In this document: positions 47,174 through 55,742 of the stretch, piece by piece
Numbering within the stretch: position 1 is the stretch's first letter
How the letters are laid out: every line of letters starts with the position of its first letter
The notes under the pieces: model-generated
What the model saw: only the letters and a program-made list of their open reading frames with translations
What the model was told of the DNA's origin: nothing
The model's database searches: none
Position numbers and translations under genes: made by a program
Assembly: GCA_001596155.1 (NCBI GenBank)
Contig: CP014771.1
Coordinates: 1,364,001 to 1,428,000 of the forward strand
Direction: 5' to 3'
DNA from: Hymenobacter psoromatis
GTDB lineage: Bacteria > Bacteroidota > Bacteroidia > Cytophagales > Hymenobacteraceae
DNA length: 64,000 nucleotides

Positions 47174-47208
47174 GCCCGCCGGGCTGAGCCGTGCTCAACC
47201 CGGCGGGC
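47174..47208 (-). terminator. Terminator after the alcohol dehydrogenase gene
   Basis: GCCCGCCGGG and CCCGGCGGGC around a 15-base loop. In the minus direction the stem is followed by a T-rich run (TTTCGGTTTTTAG), so it would end the ADH transcript before the channel gene. Confidence 0.65.
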
Positions 47209-47295
47209 CGGTCAGCGCCCCTACCCAGGGCGCGAAGTGGCAGCTAGCCGGCCCCGGCCCAGCCGCGCAGGCCGGGCCGGGGCCACGCCTGCGGC

Positions 47296-48336
47296 CTAAA
47301 GTGTCGCCATATCAATGACAAAGCGGTAGCGTACCTCACCTTTTAGCATCCGCTCGAAGGCCGGGTGAATATCCTGAATGGCAATCAACTCAATGTCGGA
47401 CACGATGTTGTGCTCAGCGCAGAAGTCCAGCATTTCCTGCGTTTCGGGCAGGCCCCCGGCCCCCGAACCAGTTACCGTTTTATTGCCGTTGGCCAGCGCG
47501 AACGATGACACCTGCAACGGCTCAAGCGGCAGGCCGACGTTGATGTAGGTGCCGTTGGTGCGCAGCAGCGGCAGGTACAGGTTGACGTCGTGGCTGGCCG
47601 AAACCGTGTCCAGAATAAAATCAAACGCGCCCGTGACGGTCGCCACCTCGGCCGGGTTTTTCGTGACCACGAAGTGGTGGGCACCCAGCACTTTCGCGTC
47701 TTCGCGCTTGTCTTCCGAGGTGCTGAGCACCGTTACGTCGGCTCCAAACGCTACGCCGAATTTCACCCCCATGTGGCCCAGGCCCCCCAGGCCCACTATG
47801 GCTAGCCGGTGGCCCGGCCCCACCCGCCAGCGGCGTAGGGGCGAGTAGGTAGTGATGCCCGCGCACAGCAGCGGGGCTACCGCCGCCAGGTCGAGCTTTT
47901 CGGAAATGCGGTGCGCGAAATCTTCGTGCATCACGTTGTGGTTGCTGTAGCCGCCGTACGTGGGCAAGCCGTCATGGCCCACGCTGTTGTAGGTCTGCAC
48001 CGGGCTCACCTGGCAAAACTGCTCCTGGCCGTCGCGGCAGTCGGCGCAGTGCCGGCACGAGTCCACCATGACGCCTACCCCGGCCAGGTCGCCTACTTTA
48101 AGCTTGCGGGCTTCGGCCCCCACGGCCACTATCCGGCCCACCATTTCGTGGCCGGGCACCATCGGAAACTGGCCCGGCCCCCATTCATTGTTGAGCAGGT
48201 GCCAGTCGGTGTGGCACACGCCGCAGTACAGAATTTGCAGCTGCACGTCGTGCGGCCCCAGGTCGCGGCGCTCGAAGTTCCAGGGTCCTAGCGGAGTTTT
48301 CGCGGCTGGCGCGGCGTAACCTTTGGCAGGTAACAT
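47296..48336 (-). CDS. Zinc-dependent alcohol dehydrogenase (cinnamyl-alcohol/YahK type)
   Basis: 346 residues, NAD(P)-dependent. Catalytic zinc ligands C41 (in CGVCHTD), H63 (in PGHE) and C158; structural zinc cysteines C94, C97, C100 and C108; cofactor motif GLGGLGHMG at 182-190. The combination resembles aldehyde-reducing YahK and cinnamyl-alcohol dehydrogenases, active on medium- and aromatic aldehydes. The AraC gene, 113 bases upstream and in the same direction, probably controls it. Confidence 0.93.
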   Translation of the reverse strand: MLPAKGYAAPAAKTPLGPWNFERRDLGPHDVQLQILYCGVCHTDWHLLNNEWGPGQFPMVPGHEMVGRIVAVGAEARKLKVGDLAGVGVMVDSCRHCADCRDGQEQFCQVSPVQTYNSVGHDGLPTYGGYSNHNVMHEDFAHRISEKLDLAAVAPLLCAGITTYSPLRRWRVGPGHRLAIVGLGGLGHMGVKFGVAFGADVTVLSTSEDKREDAKVLGAHHFVVTKNPAEVATVTGAFDFILDTVSASHDVNLYLPLLRTNGTYINVGLPLEPLQVSSFALANGNKTVTGSGAGGLPETQEMLDFCAEHNIVSDIELIAIQDIHPAFERMLKGEVRYRFVIDMATL

Positions 48337-48449
48337 AAGCAGGTATCAGAAAAGAGGGTGAAGGCAAGTTGAACGCCACAAAGGTCCTCTTTCGACCCGT
48401 CGCCGGCCAAGCGCATACCAAACCGGTAGTTGCACAATTCAAACCACCC

Positions 48450-49364
48450 TTAGCCTGGAGAGCAGAGCGGGGTAGCCCGCTGGCGAAACGCGGCCGGCGA
48501 CGTGCCGGCGTGCTTGCGAAAGAAGTGGTTGAAGTAGGTAGGGCCGGCAAAGCCCAGGGCTTCGGCCACGTCGGCGATGGGCCAGCTGGCGTGGCGCAGC
48601 AACATCTTGGCCTCCTGCGTGATGCGGGCCGCCAGGTGGGCGCTGGTAGGCTTGCCGGTGGTTTCGCGCAGCACCCGGCTCAGGTAGTTGACGTGCACGC
48701 CGAGGTGCGCCGCGAATGCTTCGGCGGTGTGCAGTGCCAGCGGGCGGGCGGGCGACTCCACCGGAAACTGCTGCTCCAGCAACTGCAAGAACTCCGTGGC
48801 CAGCCGCCTGGCCGCCGGGGAGCCGGCCGGCTGGGGTAAGGCAGGCTGCATCCGCAGGGCCTCGTGCAGCAGCAATTGCACGAAAGTGCGCAGCAGGTCG
48901 AGCTTGTAAGGGTAGGTGGAGTCCACTTCCGCCAGCATCTGCCGAAACAGGTGGGTAAGAAACGTCCGCTGCTCGTTGGTGAGCAGGTACGCCGGGTTGG
49001 CCCCAAGCTGAAACAGCGGCGTTTCCTGCCACGGGGCCGCGTAGCCCGGCCCGGCCAGAAACTCGGCCGTAAACAGACAACAGAAGCCGCTCAGGGGCGT
49101 GAGCTGGTCGCAGGAATACGGGGCCAGGGGATTGCAAAGCAGCAGGGCCGGGCTTTCTACCCGCAGCGTGTGCCCGGCGTAGCGCAGCTCGGTAGTGCCG
49201 CCGGTGTAGAGGCAGATTTGGTAGAAATCGCGGCGGCCGTAGGGCAGGCGCGGCGGCGGGTCGGTTTGCTCAATGGGAAAGACCGTAAACGACCGCGGCT
49301 CTTCTAGGGCATACGCCTGCAAATGCGCGTGTTGAAACTCCGGCAAAGACTCACGTGGCTGCAT
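48450..49364 (-). CDS. AraC family transcriptional regulator
   Basis: 304 residues. The N-terminal 170 residues form an effector-binding half (FTVFPIEQTDPPPRLPYGRRDFYQICLY), while the C-terminal AraC-type double HTH is at about 200-300: HTAEAFAAHLGVHVNYLSRVLRETTGKPTSAHL and WPIADVAEALGFAGPTYFNHFFRKHAGTSPAAFR. Directly upstream of, and co-oriented with, the alcohol dehydrogenase, so an aldehyde- or alcohol-related regulon is the simple guess. Confidence 0.92.
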   Translation of the reverse strand: MQPRESLPEFQHAHLQAYALEEPRSFTVFPIEQTDPPPRLPYGRRDFYQICLYTGGTTELRYAGHTLRVESPALLLCNPLAPYSCDQLTPLSGFCCLFTAEFLAGPGYAAPWQETPLFQLGANPAYLLTNEQRTFLTHLFRQMLAEVDSTYPYKLDLLRTFVQLLLHEALRMQPALPQPAGSPAARRLATEFLQLLEQQFPVESPARPLALHTAEAFAAHLGVHVNYLSRVLRETTGKPTSAHLAARITQEAKMLLRHASWPIADVAEALGFAGPTYFNHFFRKHAGTSPAAFRQRATPLCSPG

Positions 49365-49460
49365 AAGAGAAATAGGGCTTACGCCGTTAGACGGTCAAGT
49401 ATTTGTTAGTAGCGTACTACCTAACCGCGTAAGTTCTGACAAAGTATAAGCTAGCATTGG

Positions 49461-51524
49461 CTACGCGTTGCGGGCCACCACGGTGCCCAGCATCTGGGCC
49501 AGCTGGTTGTCGAGCTTGGTGAGCTCGTTGTAGCGCAGCAACGAATTTAGCTTCTCGTTCTCGTCCAGGCGGGCATCATTAAGCTGGGCCAGACACTGCT
49601 GGCGCTCGCGCTGCACGTGGCACTTATTGAGGCGCAGAATGGCATTGTCGCAGGCTAATTGAATGAGGTTCAGCTCGGTGGGCACGTAAATATCCTTGAT
49701 GCGCCAGTTGGGGCTGAGGTCGTAGCGCTCGGTGGCAAAGTCGGCCAGCAGGCTGCGAATGGCGGCATCTTCGTGGTGGGCCAGCAGGCGCAGGTCGGGC
49801 AATTGGCCCTGCAAAAACTGCGCGCGGCACTCGGCCCACAGCTGCGCGTAGAGGGGCGTGCGCAGCGGCGTGCCGTCGAGCTGGCTCAGTAGATAATGCG
49901 CCACCGTGATTTCGGGCTGCACCTCGTGGGGGCCATACAGCACCAGCAGGCGCAGCACGGCCTGCTCGCATTGTTGCAGCACGTCGAGGGGCGCGGCCAG
50001 CTCCTCAGTGCCCGCGGTGGGGCCGGCCAGCTGGGCTTTTTCCGCCTCCGAGCCGTGGATGGAGCCGTACATGGCCATCTCAATCTCCTCCTCCGGCGTG
50101 AGGAGCGCGCCGGGCGCGGTGGGGGTAGGGGCCGCCGCCGGGCGCGGGCTGGCCGCCCTACCCCCCTCGTCGGGCCGGGCCTTGCCGGGCGGGCTGGTCC
50201 TGAGCAGCTTGTTGTATTCGGTGATAATCACCTGCTCCTCAAAGCCGAACACGCTGGCCGTCTGCTGCAAAAACACCTGGCGCTTGAGGCCATCGGGCAC
50301 TTTGGCCACGCTTTGCAGCACTTCGCGAATGGCCTCGGCTTTCTTCACCGGGTCGGCGGCCGCGTCGCGGGCTACCAGCGTGGTTTTGAAGGCGATAAAG
50401 TCCTGGCTCTGGTTTTCGATGTAGTCGGCAAAGCGCTGGTCGCCCACCTTGCGGATGTAGCTGTCGGGGTCGTCGCCGTCGGGAAAAAGCACCACGCGCA
50501 CGTTCAGACCGCCTTCTAGCAGCAAATCGATGCCGCGCAAACTGGCCTTGATGCCCGCCGCGTCGCCGTCATACAGCACCGTCACGTTGTCGGAATACCG
50601 CTTGATGAGGCGAATCTGGCCCTCGGTGAGCGAGGTGCCCGACGAGGCCACCACGTTTTTGATGCCGCCCTGGTGCAGGCTCAGCACGTCGAGGTAGCCC
50701 TCCACCAAGTAGCAAAGCTCCTGGTTGCGAATGGGTTGCCGGGCCTGAAACAGCCCGTAGAGCACGTCCGACTTATGGTAAATCTCCGACTCGGGCGAGT
50801 TGAGGTACTTCGCCATCTTGTCGTCGCGCTTCAGCGTGCGCGCTCCGAAGCCCACCACCCGGCCCGATACATTGTGAATCGGGAACATCACGCGGCCCCG
50901 GAAGCGGTCGTAGCGCCGGCCGGTGTCGTGGCCCTGGTCGTCCTGGCGCTGAATGACGAGGCCGGTTTTTTCGAGGTATTTCTGCTGGTAGCCGGCGGCC
51001 GAGGCTGCTTTCAGCAGGTCGTCCCACTGGTCGAGCGAGTAGCCCAGCTCGAACGTCTGGATGGTCGTCAGGTTCAGCCCGCGCTCCTTGAGGTACGCGT
51101 AGCCTACCCCCATACCTTCCTCCGTATTCTGGAGCAGGCGGTGGTAATGGTCTTTGGCCCAGTTGGATACGATGTACTGCGAGTCGCGCTCGTTCTGGGC
51201 CAGCTGCTCTTCGGGGGTGCGCTCCTCTTCCTCGGGTACCGCTACCCCGTACTTTTTGGCCAATGCGCGCAGGGCCTCGGGGTAGCTGCTACCCTCCACG
51301 TCCATCACGAACTGGATGACGCCGCCCGCCTTGCCGCAGCCGAAGCATTTGTAGAGGCCCTTGCTCGGGTTTACCGAGAACGAAGGCGATTTTTCGTTGT
51401 GAAACGGGCAGCAAGCCCAGTAGTTCTGGCCCTGGCGCTTGAGCTGCACGTAGTCGCCCACCACCTCCAGAATGTCGGCGGAGTGGATAATCTGGTCAAC
51501 GGTTTCTTTGGGGATGCGGGCCAC
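49461..51524 (-). CDS. dnaG: DNA primase DnaG
   Basis: 687 residues. Makes RNA primers at the replication fork. The N-terminal CHC2 zinc finger (C39, H42, C60, C63 in CCPFHNEKSPSFSV and YKCFGCG), a linker with RGRVMFPIHNVSGRVVGFGAR, a TOPRIM domain around YLVEGYLDVLSLHQGG and VLYDGDAAGI with the metal-binding acidic residues, and a C-terminal helicase-binding-like half with a Pro/Ala-rich linker at about 440-470 are all in order. Full length for Bacteroidota. The candidate RNA lies past its start, divergent. Confidence 0.96.
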   Translation of the reverse strand: MARIPKETVDQIIHSADILEVVGDYVQLKRQGQNYWACCPFHNEKSPSFSVNPSKGLYKCFGCGKAGGVIQFVMDVEGSSYPEALRALAKKYGVAVPEEEERTPEEQLAQNERDSQYIVSNWAKDHYHRLLQNTEEGMGVGYAYLKERGLNLTTIQTFELGYSLDQWDDLLKAASAAGYQQKYLEKTGLVIQRQDDQGHDTGRRYDRFRGRVMFPIHNVSGRVVGFGARTLKRDDKMAKYLNSPESEIYHKSDVLYGLFQARQPIRNQELCYLVEGYLDVLSLHQGGIKNVVASSGTSLTEGQIRLIKRYSDNVTVLYDGDAAGIKASLRGIDLLLEGGLNVRVVLFPDGDDPDSYIRKVGDQRFADYIENQSQDFIAFKTTLVARDAAADPVKKAEAIREVLQSVAKVPDGLKRQVFLQQTASVFGFEEQVIITEYNKLLRTSPPGKARPDEGGRAASPRPAAAPTPTAPGALLTPEEEIEMAMYGSIHGSEAEKAQLAGPTAGTEELAAPLDVLQQCEQAVLRLLVLYGPHEVQPEITVAHYLLSQLDGTPLRTPLYAQLWAECRAQFLQGQLPDLRLLAHHEDAAIRSLLADFATERYDLSPNWRIKDIYVPTELNLIQLACDNAILRLNKCHVQRERQQCLAQLNDARLDENEKLNSLLRYNELTKLDNQLAQMLGTVVARNA

Positions 51525-51599
51525 GGGTTCAGCTTAGAAGCTCAAATTTACGCTTGCTCACGCCCCCATCCCCGCCGATTATTTTCGGTAAAAATGTTG

Positions 51600-51607
51600 C
51601 ATCTTTG
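51600..51607 (+). promoter_or_regulatory. Putative -7 box of the candidate RNA
   Basis: CATCTTTG (one mismatch to TAnnTTTG) about 5 bases before the first stem of the RNA at 51613. The -33 region has only TTTTCGG at a short spacing, so the promoter is incomplete. Confidence 0.3.
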
Positions 51608-51611
51608 CGTA

Positions 51612-51805
51612 ACTCCCGGCGGCTGAACCTAGTATCAGCCCCAAGCGGGAAGGGCGCGAACCCTCCCCGCCGGCTGTTGGTTAGTGACGCAGTAGCAAAT
51701 ACATGCTGCCCGCTACTAGCAACCACCGGCTAAGCCGCGCAAGCAGCTTTACCGGGAGCCTGACGGTGATTACTACGTAATCACCGCCGCTGTTTGGTTT
51801 TTTCT
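51612..51805 (+). ncRNA. Candidate structured noncoding RNA with own terminator
   Basis: No reading frame of note, but strong base pairing: closing helix CTCCCGG (51613-51619) with CCGGGAG (51752-51758); a hairpin GGCTG...CAGCC (51621-51640); GCGGGAAGGG...ACCCTCCCCGC (51645-51670); and a long rod GCCGGCTGTTGGTTAGT... (about 51669-51729) with ACTAGCAAC and CCGGC at its right arm. It then ends in a perfect terminator hairpin, CGGTGATTAC-tac-GTAATCACCG (51764-51786), and a T-rich run. It looks like a stable RNA of roughly 190 bases, multi-branched. It is not a tRNA, and signatures of SRP RNA, tmRNA, RNase P RNA, T-box or the usual riboswitches were not found. Confidence 0.5.
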
Positions 51806-51810
51806 CCATG

Positions 51811-51897
51811 ACGTGTGGGTCTAATGGGGGAGAAAGAAATCACCCACTTCGAAGCCCGTGGTTTGCCGACCACGGGCTTCACCTTTTTCAGCCGTGG
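51811..51897 (+). terminator. Second hairpin pair downstream of the candidate RNA
   Basis: GTGGGT (51814-51819) pairs with ACCCAC (51842-51847), followed by GAAGCCCGTGGT, a 6-base loop, ACCACGGGCTTC (51850-51880) and CCTTTTTC. A second transcript end or a small RNA. Confidence 0.5.
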
Positions 51898-51950
51898 CTG
51901 ATAAAAGGCACCGTGGTTGGCGGGAGACTACCCTAGCAGTGCGGTAAAAG

Positions 51951-52046
51951 TAGCGCGGACTTTGCGAGTCCGCACGGCGCGCCGTTGAACAATGGGTTGA
52001 ATAACGCTCCTATGCGCAGACGCGCGGACTCGCAGAGTCCACGCTA
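51951..52046. repeat. Palindromic repeat family 3, copy B, in the leuS leader
   Basis: TAGCGCGGACTTTGCGAGTCC to the right-end GGACTCGCAGAGTCCACGCTA, with an inner part less conserved. It lies 40 bases before the leuS ATG, and the leader would carry this hairpin. Confidence 0.75.
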
Positions 52047-52086
52047 CCCGTCTGCTTACCTTTACTTGATTCAACCAGCCAACAAA

Positions 52087-55029
52087 ATGCCCGCTTACCG
52101 CCCGCAAGACCTCGAAAAAAAGTGGCAAGACCACTGGCAGCAACACCAGACTTTCCGCGCCGACAACAATTCTACGAAGCCCAAATACTACGTGCTCGAT
52201 ATGTTTCCCTACCCCTCCGGGGCGGGGCTGCACGTGGGGCACCCGCTGGGCTACATCGCCTCCGACATCGTGGCGCGCTACCAGCGCTTGCGCGGCCATA
52301 ACGTGCTGCACCCGATGGGGTTTGACTCGTTTGGCCTGCCCGCCGAGCAGTATGCCATCCAGACCGGCCAGCACCCGGCCCTGACCACGGATAAGAACAT
52401 CGAAACCTACATCCGGCAGCTCCAGCAACTGGGTTTTAGCTACGACTGGGAACGCGAAATCCGCACCTCCGACCCCGACTATTACAAGTGGACGCAGTGG
52501 ATTTTTCTGAAGCTGTTCAATAGCTGGTACAACCTCGACACCAACTGCGCCGAGTCCATCCGCACCTTGCAGGCCAAGTTTGCCGAAGGGGGTAGCGCCG
52601 GCATCCGCGCCGCCGGCGACGAGGCCGACCGCCACGACTTCACGGCCGGGCAGTGGCAGGGCTACACCGAGCGGCAGAAGCTGGCCGCCGTTCTGCCCTA
52701 CCGCCTTGCCTACCAGCAGGATACCTACGTGAACTGGTGCCCCGCCCTGGGCACGGTGCTCAGCAACGATGAGGTGAAGGACGGCCTTTCGGAGCGCGGC
52801 GGCTACCCCGTGGAGCGCCGCCTCATGCCGCAGTGGAACCTGCGCATCACCGCCTACGCCGACCGCCTGCTGGCCGGCCTCGACACCCTCGACTGGCCCG
52901 ATGCCGTGAAGGAGATGCAGCGCAACTGGATTGGCAAGAGCATCGGGGCCGAAGTCACCTTCCCCGTGCAGCACCACCAAGGCACTGCTATTAAGGTCTA
53001 TACCACCCGCGTGGACACCATCTACGGGACTACGTTCCTGGTGCTGGCCCCGGAGCACGAACTGGTTGACCAGCTCACTACCCCCGCCCAACGCGCGGCA
53101 GTGGACGAGTACATCGCCGCCACCAAGCGCCGCTCGGAGCGCGACCGCCTGGCCGACGTGAAGCACGTATCGGGCGTGTTTACGGGCGCGTACGGGCTGA
53201 ACCCGGTCAACGACGAGCCGGTGCCCATCTGGCTGGCCGACTACGTGCTGGCCGGCTACGGCACCGGGGCCGTGATGGCCGTGCCCAGCGGCGACCAGCG
53301 CGACTACCTGTTTGCCCAGCACTTCGACCTGCCCATTCCGGCCATCTCAGATGCGCAAACGGACCTCGACCAGCAGGCCGACCCCACCAAGGAGGGCCGC
53401 TACATTAACTCCGGCATCATCAACGGCCTCGGCTATAAAGAGGCCACCGCAAAGCTAATTGCCTTTCTGGAAGAAAAGGGGCTGGGTAAAGGCAAAGTCA
53501 ATTTCCGCCTGCGCGATGCCATTTTCGGCCGGCAGCGCTACTGGGGCGAGCCGATTCCGATTTACTACAAGGACGGCACCGCCTACGGCGTGGCCGAAGC
53601 CGACCTGCCGCTGGTGCTGCCCGAAATTGACGAGTACCGGCCCACCGAAACCGGCGAGCCGCCCCTGGGCCGCGCCCAAAACTGGCTCTACAAGGGCCAG
53701 TACCCCTTCGAGCTGAGCACCATGCCCGGCTGGGCCGGCTCCAGCTGGTACTACCTGCGCTACATGGACCCGCACAACGCTGACCGCTTCGTATCGGAGG
53801 CGGCCGAAAAATACTGGGGCCAGGTGGACCTCTACATGGGCGGGGCCGAACACGCCACCGGACACTTATTGTACTCGCGCTTCTGGTATCTCTTTTTGAA
53901 GGATTTGGGGCTGGTGACGCACGGCGAGCCGTTCCAGAAACTGATAAATCAAGGGATGATTTTGGGCCGGTCGAATTTTGTGTATCGGCTGAATGCTGAC
54001 ACGGGAGGAATTACTAATACAAATTCATTTGGTCCATTTCCACCGGTTTTCGTTTCCAAAAACATTGTAGACGACCTATCTAAATCTCACTCGAAAGGCG
54101 ATTCCATTATTAAACATTTTGATTTGGCACTTAAAAAAATAGGCAATAAAAATGGAGGACGGGTTCGCCCAGCTAATCATGGTGAAAACTATGCTTATTT
54201 CACTCCTTTGCCTGTTGATGTGAGCATCGTCAACAATGACGTATTAGATACCGAAGCTTTCAAGAAATGGCGGCCGGATTACGCCAATGCAGAATTTATT
54301 CTAGAAGACGACGGCCGTTATATCTGCGGTTCCGAAGTCGAAAAAATGTCCAAGTCCAAACTGAACGTCATCAATCCCGACGATTTAATTGACAAATACG
54401 GCGCGGATGCGCTGCGCCTCTACGAAATGTTTCTCGGGCCACTGGAGCAGTTCAAGCCCTGGAATACCAACGGCATCAGCGGCGTGGCCAGCTTCCTCAA
54501 GAAGTTCTGGCGGCTCTTCCACCCCGAAGACGGCCCGCTGGCCGTGACCGACGAGGCCCCGAGTCCCCCGGAATTGAAGGCCCTGCACAAAGTCATCCAG
54601 AAGGTGGCGCAGGACGTGGAGAAGTTCAGCTTCAACACCAGCGTGAGCACCTTCATGATTGCCGTGAACGAGCTAACGGCCCTCAGCACCCGCAAAAGGG
54701 CCATTCTGGAGCCGCTGGTGCTGCTGCTATCCCCGTTTGCCCCCCACCTCGCCGAGGAGCTGTGGGAGGAGCTGGGCCACGAGTCGGGCAGCATCAGCCA
54801 GGCCGCCTACCCCCCCTTCCACGAGGAATACCTGCTGGAAGCCAACGTCACCTACCCCGTGGCCCTCAACGGCAAGGTGCGCGACCAGCGCCAGTTTGCC
54901 GCTACCGCTACCCCCGCCGAAATCGAAGCCGCCGTGCTGGAATCGGATTTCCTAAGCCGCTTTGGCGAAGGGAAATCGGCCAAGAAAGTGGTAGTCGTGC
55001 CGGGACGCATGGTAAACGTGGTGGTGTAA
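52087..55029 (+). CDS. leuS: Leucyl-tRNA synthetase with an AT-rich internal segment
   Basis: 980 residues. Class I synthetase charging tRNA-Leu; HVGH (49-52) is the HIGH box, and KMSKSK at about 752-757 the second signature, with the large CP1 editing domain between and an anticodon-binding helical domain after. The start at 52087 ([14 protein letters not shown]) is chosen; the frame extends into the palindrome upstream. Bases 53985-54410 are much more AT-rich than the rest and encode about 65 extra residues (around 638-706, including [13 protein letters not shown] and [14 protein letters not shown]), which are not expected in ordinary LeuRS. The remainder of the segment still carries the expected family motifs. 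Confidence 0.95.
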   Translation: MPAYRPQDLEKKWQDHWQQHQTFRADNNSTKPKYYVLDMFPYPSGAGLHVGHPLGYIASDIVARYQRLRGHNVLHPMGFDSFGLPAEQYAIQTGQHPALTTDKNIETYIRQLQQLGFSYDWEREIRTSDPDYYKWTQWIFLKLFNSWYNLDTNCAESIRTLQAKFAEGGSAGIRAAGDEADRHDFTAGQWQGYTERQKLAAVLPYRLAYQQDTYVNWCPALGTVLSNDEVKDGLSERGGYPVERRLMPQWNLRITAYADRLLAGLDTLDWPDAVKEMQRNWIGKSIGAEVTFPVQHHQGTAIKVYTTRVDTIYGTTFLVLAPEHELVDQLTTPAQRAAVDEYIAATKRRSERDRLADVKHVSGVFTGAYGLNPVNDEPVPIWLADYVLAGYGTGAVMAVPSGDQRDYLFAQHFDLPIPAISDAQTDLDQQADPTKEGRYINSGIINGLGYKEATAKLIAFLEEKGLGKGKVNFRLRDAIFGRQRYWGEPIPIYYKDGTAYGVAEADLPLVLPEIDEYRPTETGEPPLGRAQNWLYKGQYPFELSTMPGWAGSSWYYLRYMDPHNADRFVSEAAEKYWGQVDLYMGGAEHATGHLLYSRFWYLFLKDLGLVTHGEPFQKLINQGMILGRSNFVYRLNADTGGITNTNSFGPFPPVFVSKNIVDDLSKSHSKGDSIIKHFDLALKKIGNKNGGRVRPANHGENYAYFTPLPVDVSIVNNDVLDTEAFKKWRPDYANAEFILEDDGRYICGSEVEKMSKSKLNVINPDDLIDKYGADALRLYEMFLGPLEQFKPWNTNGISGVASFLKKFWRLFHPEDGPLAVTDEAPSPPELKALHKVIQKVAQDVEKFSFNTSVSTFMIAVNELTALSTRKRAILEPLVLLLSPFAPHLAEELWEELGHESGSISQAAYPPFHEEYLLEANVTYPVALNGKVRDQRQFAATATPAEIEAAVLESDFLSRFGEGKSAKKVVVVPGRMVNVVV

Positions 55030-55053
55030 TTAATTCGGAATTAATCGGGCACG

Positions 55054-55092
55054 AAAAAGCCCCGCTGAAATTAAATTCAGCGGGGCTTTTTT
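55054..55092. terminator. Bidirectional terminator between leuS and the toxin gene
   Basis: AAAAAGCCCCGCTGAA, six-base loop, TTCAGCGGGGCTTTTTT. It serves leuS and the convergent RelE-type toxin gene. Confidence 0.9.
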
Positions 55093-55426
55093 AGTTAATT
55101 CCGGCGCTACTTAAAATCGCGTCAATTTCTTTGTCTGATAAGGTAGCCTGGTCTGATTTATCATAAATAGCCAGCAAATAAATTACCTCGCCAACCAGTT
55201 TCACGCAAGTAATTGCGCGTGCTCCATCACGTTTGCCAGCATTTTTCGACTTAATTTTTACTCTGACTTTATAACAGCTTCTGCCCAGGGATTCGCCACT
55301 TTGCGGATGTTGCTGCAATTCAGCCAGCAACACGGCCAGGTCGTTACGAGCCGAAGCATATTTCTTTTTTAACTCCTTGAATTGCCGATTAAAGTCATCG
55401 GTGAAAACTATGTTATACTTCATCAA
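55091..55426 (-). CDS. RelE/ParE-type toxin
   Basis: 111 residues. The compact RelE-like fold is seen: YNIVFTDDFNRQFKELKKKYASARNDLAVLLAELQ, CYKVRVKIKSKNAGKRDGARAITCV, then VIYLLAIYDKSDQATLSDKEIDAIL. Toxins of this type cleave ribosome-bound mRNA or poison gyrase. Its start overlaps the end of the antitoxin gene by 14 bases, the usual arrangement. Which target it hits cannot be read. Confidence 0.85.
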   Translation of the reverse strand: MMKYNIVFTDDFNRQFKELKKKYASARNDLAVLLAELQQHPQSGESLGRSCYKVRVKIKSKNAGKRDGARAITCVKLVGEVIYLLAIYDKSDQATLSDKEIDAILSSAGIN

Positions 55427-55655
55427 GCAAATCGTAAGCCGAGCGCAACTGAATTTTGCCTTGCTGATGCAACTCCACTTGCTGGAGCGAGTGCGTTAGC
55501 TCAGCCGCTAATTGCTGCTGAGCCGCAGTAAGAGCGAGCGGCATAGCCACCTCCGCACTACGAGGCTTGCTCGCCTTAACTGGAAAATTCATTTTGCTTA
55601 GCACTTGCTTCACAAATTCTACTTCGTCGTCGGGCACGGTTACAATCAGGTCCAT
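55413..55655 (-). CDS. Antitoxin of the RelE/ParE-type pair
   Basis: 80 residues starting MDLIVTVPDDEVEFVKQVLSKM with an acidic tail ending SAYDLLDEV. It is encoded directly before the toxin and overlaps its start. The N-terminal beta-strand/helix start and small size fit a type II antitoxin; the exact family was not recognised. A longer frame to 55739 was rejected. Confidence 0.75.
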   Translation of the reverse strand: MDLIVTVPDDEVEFVKQVLSKMNFPVKASKPRSAEVAMPLALTAAQQQLAAELTHSLQQVELHQQGKIQLRSAYDLLDEV

Positions 55656-55742
55656 AGCTTCAAAGTTAGGGGGTAGGGCACTCGCAATAACTACGCTGGC
55701 CGGCGGAGTTTTGGCCACTGAATTCAGCGCGGGTGGCACCTG

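Noticed and set aside
51600..51806. T-box, cobalamin or SAM riboswitch, SRP RNA, tmRNA or RNase P RNA at this site
   Set aside because: The hallmark sequences are absent, such as the T-box AGGGTGGNACCGCG, the SRP GGAAGCAGCC context and the RNase P GAGGAAAGTC. Only generic stem structure is seen.
51928..53322. 464-codon antisense frame at the start of leuS
   Set aside because: Shadow of leuS; the protein is Val/Gly/His-rich without motifs.
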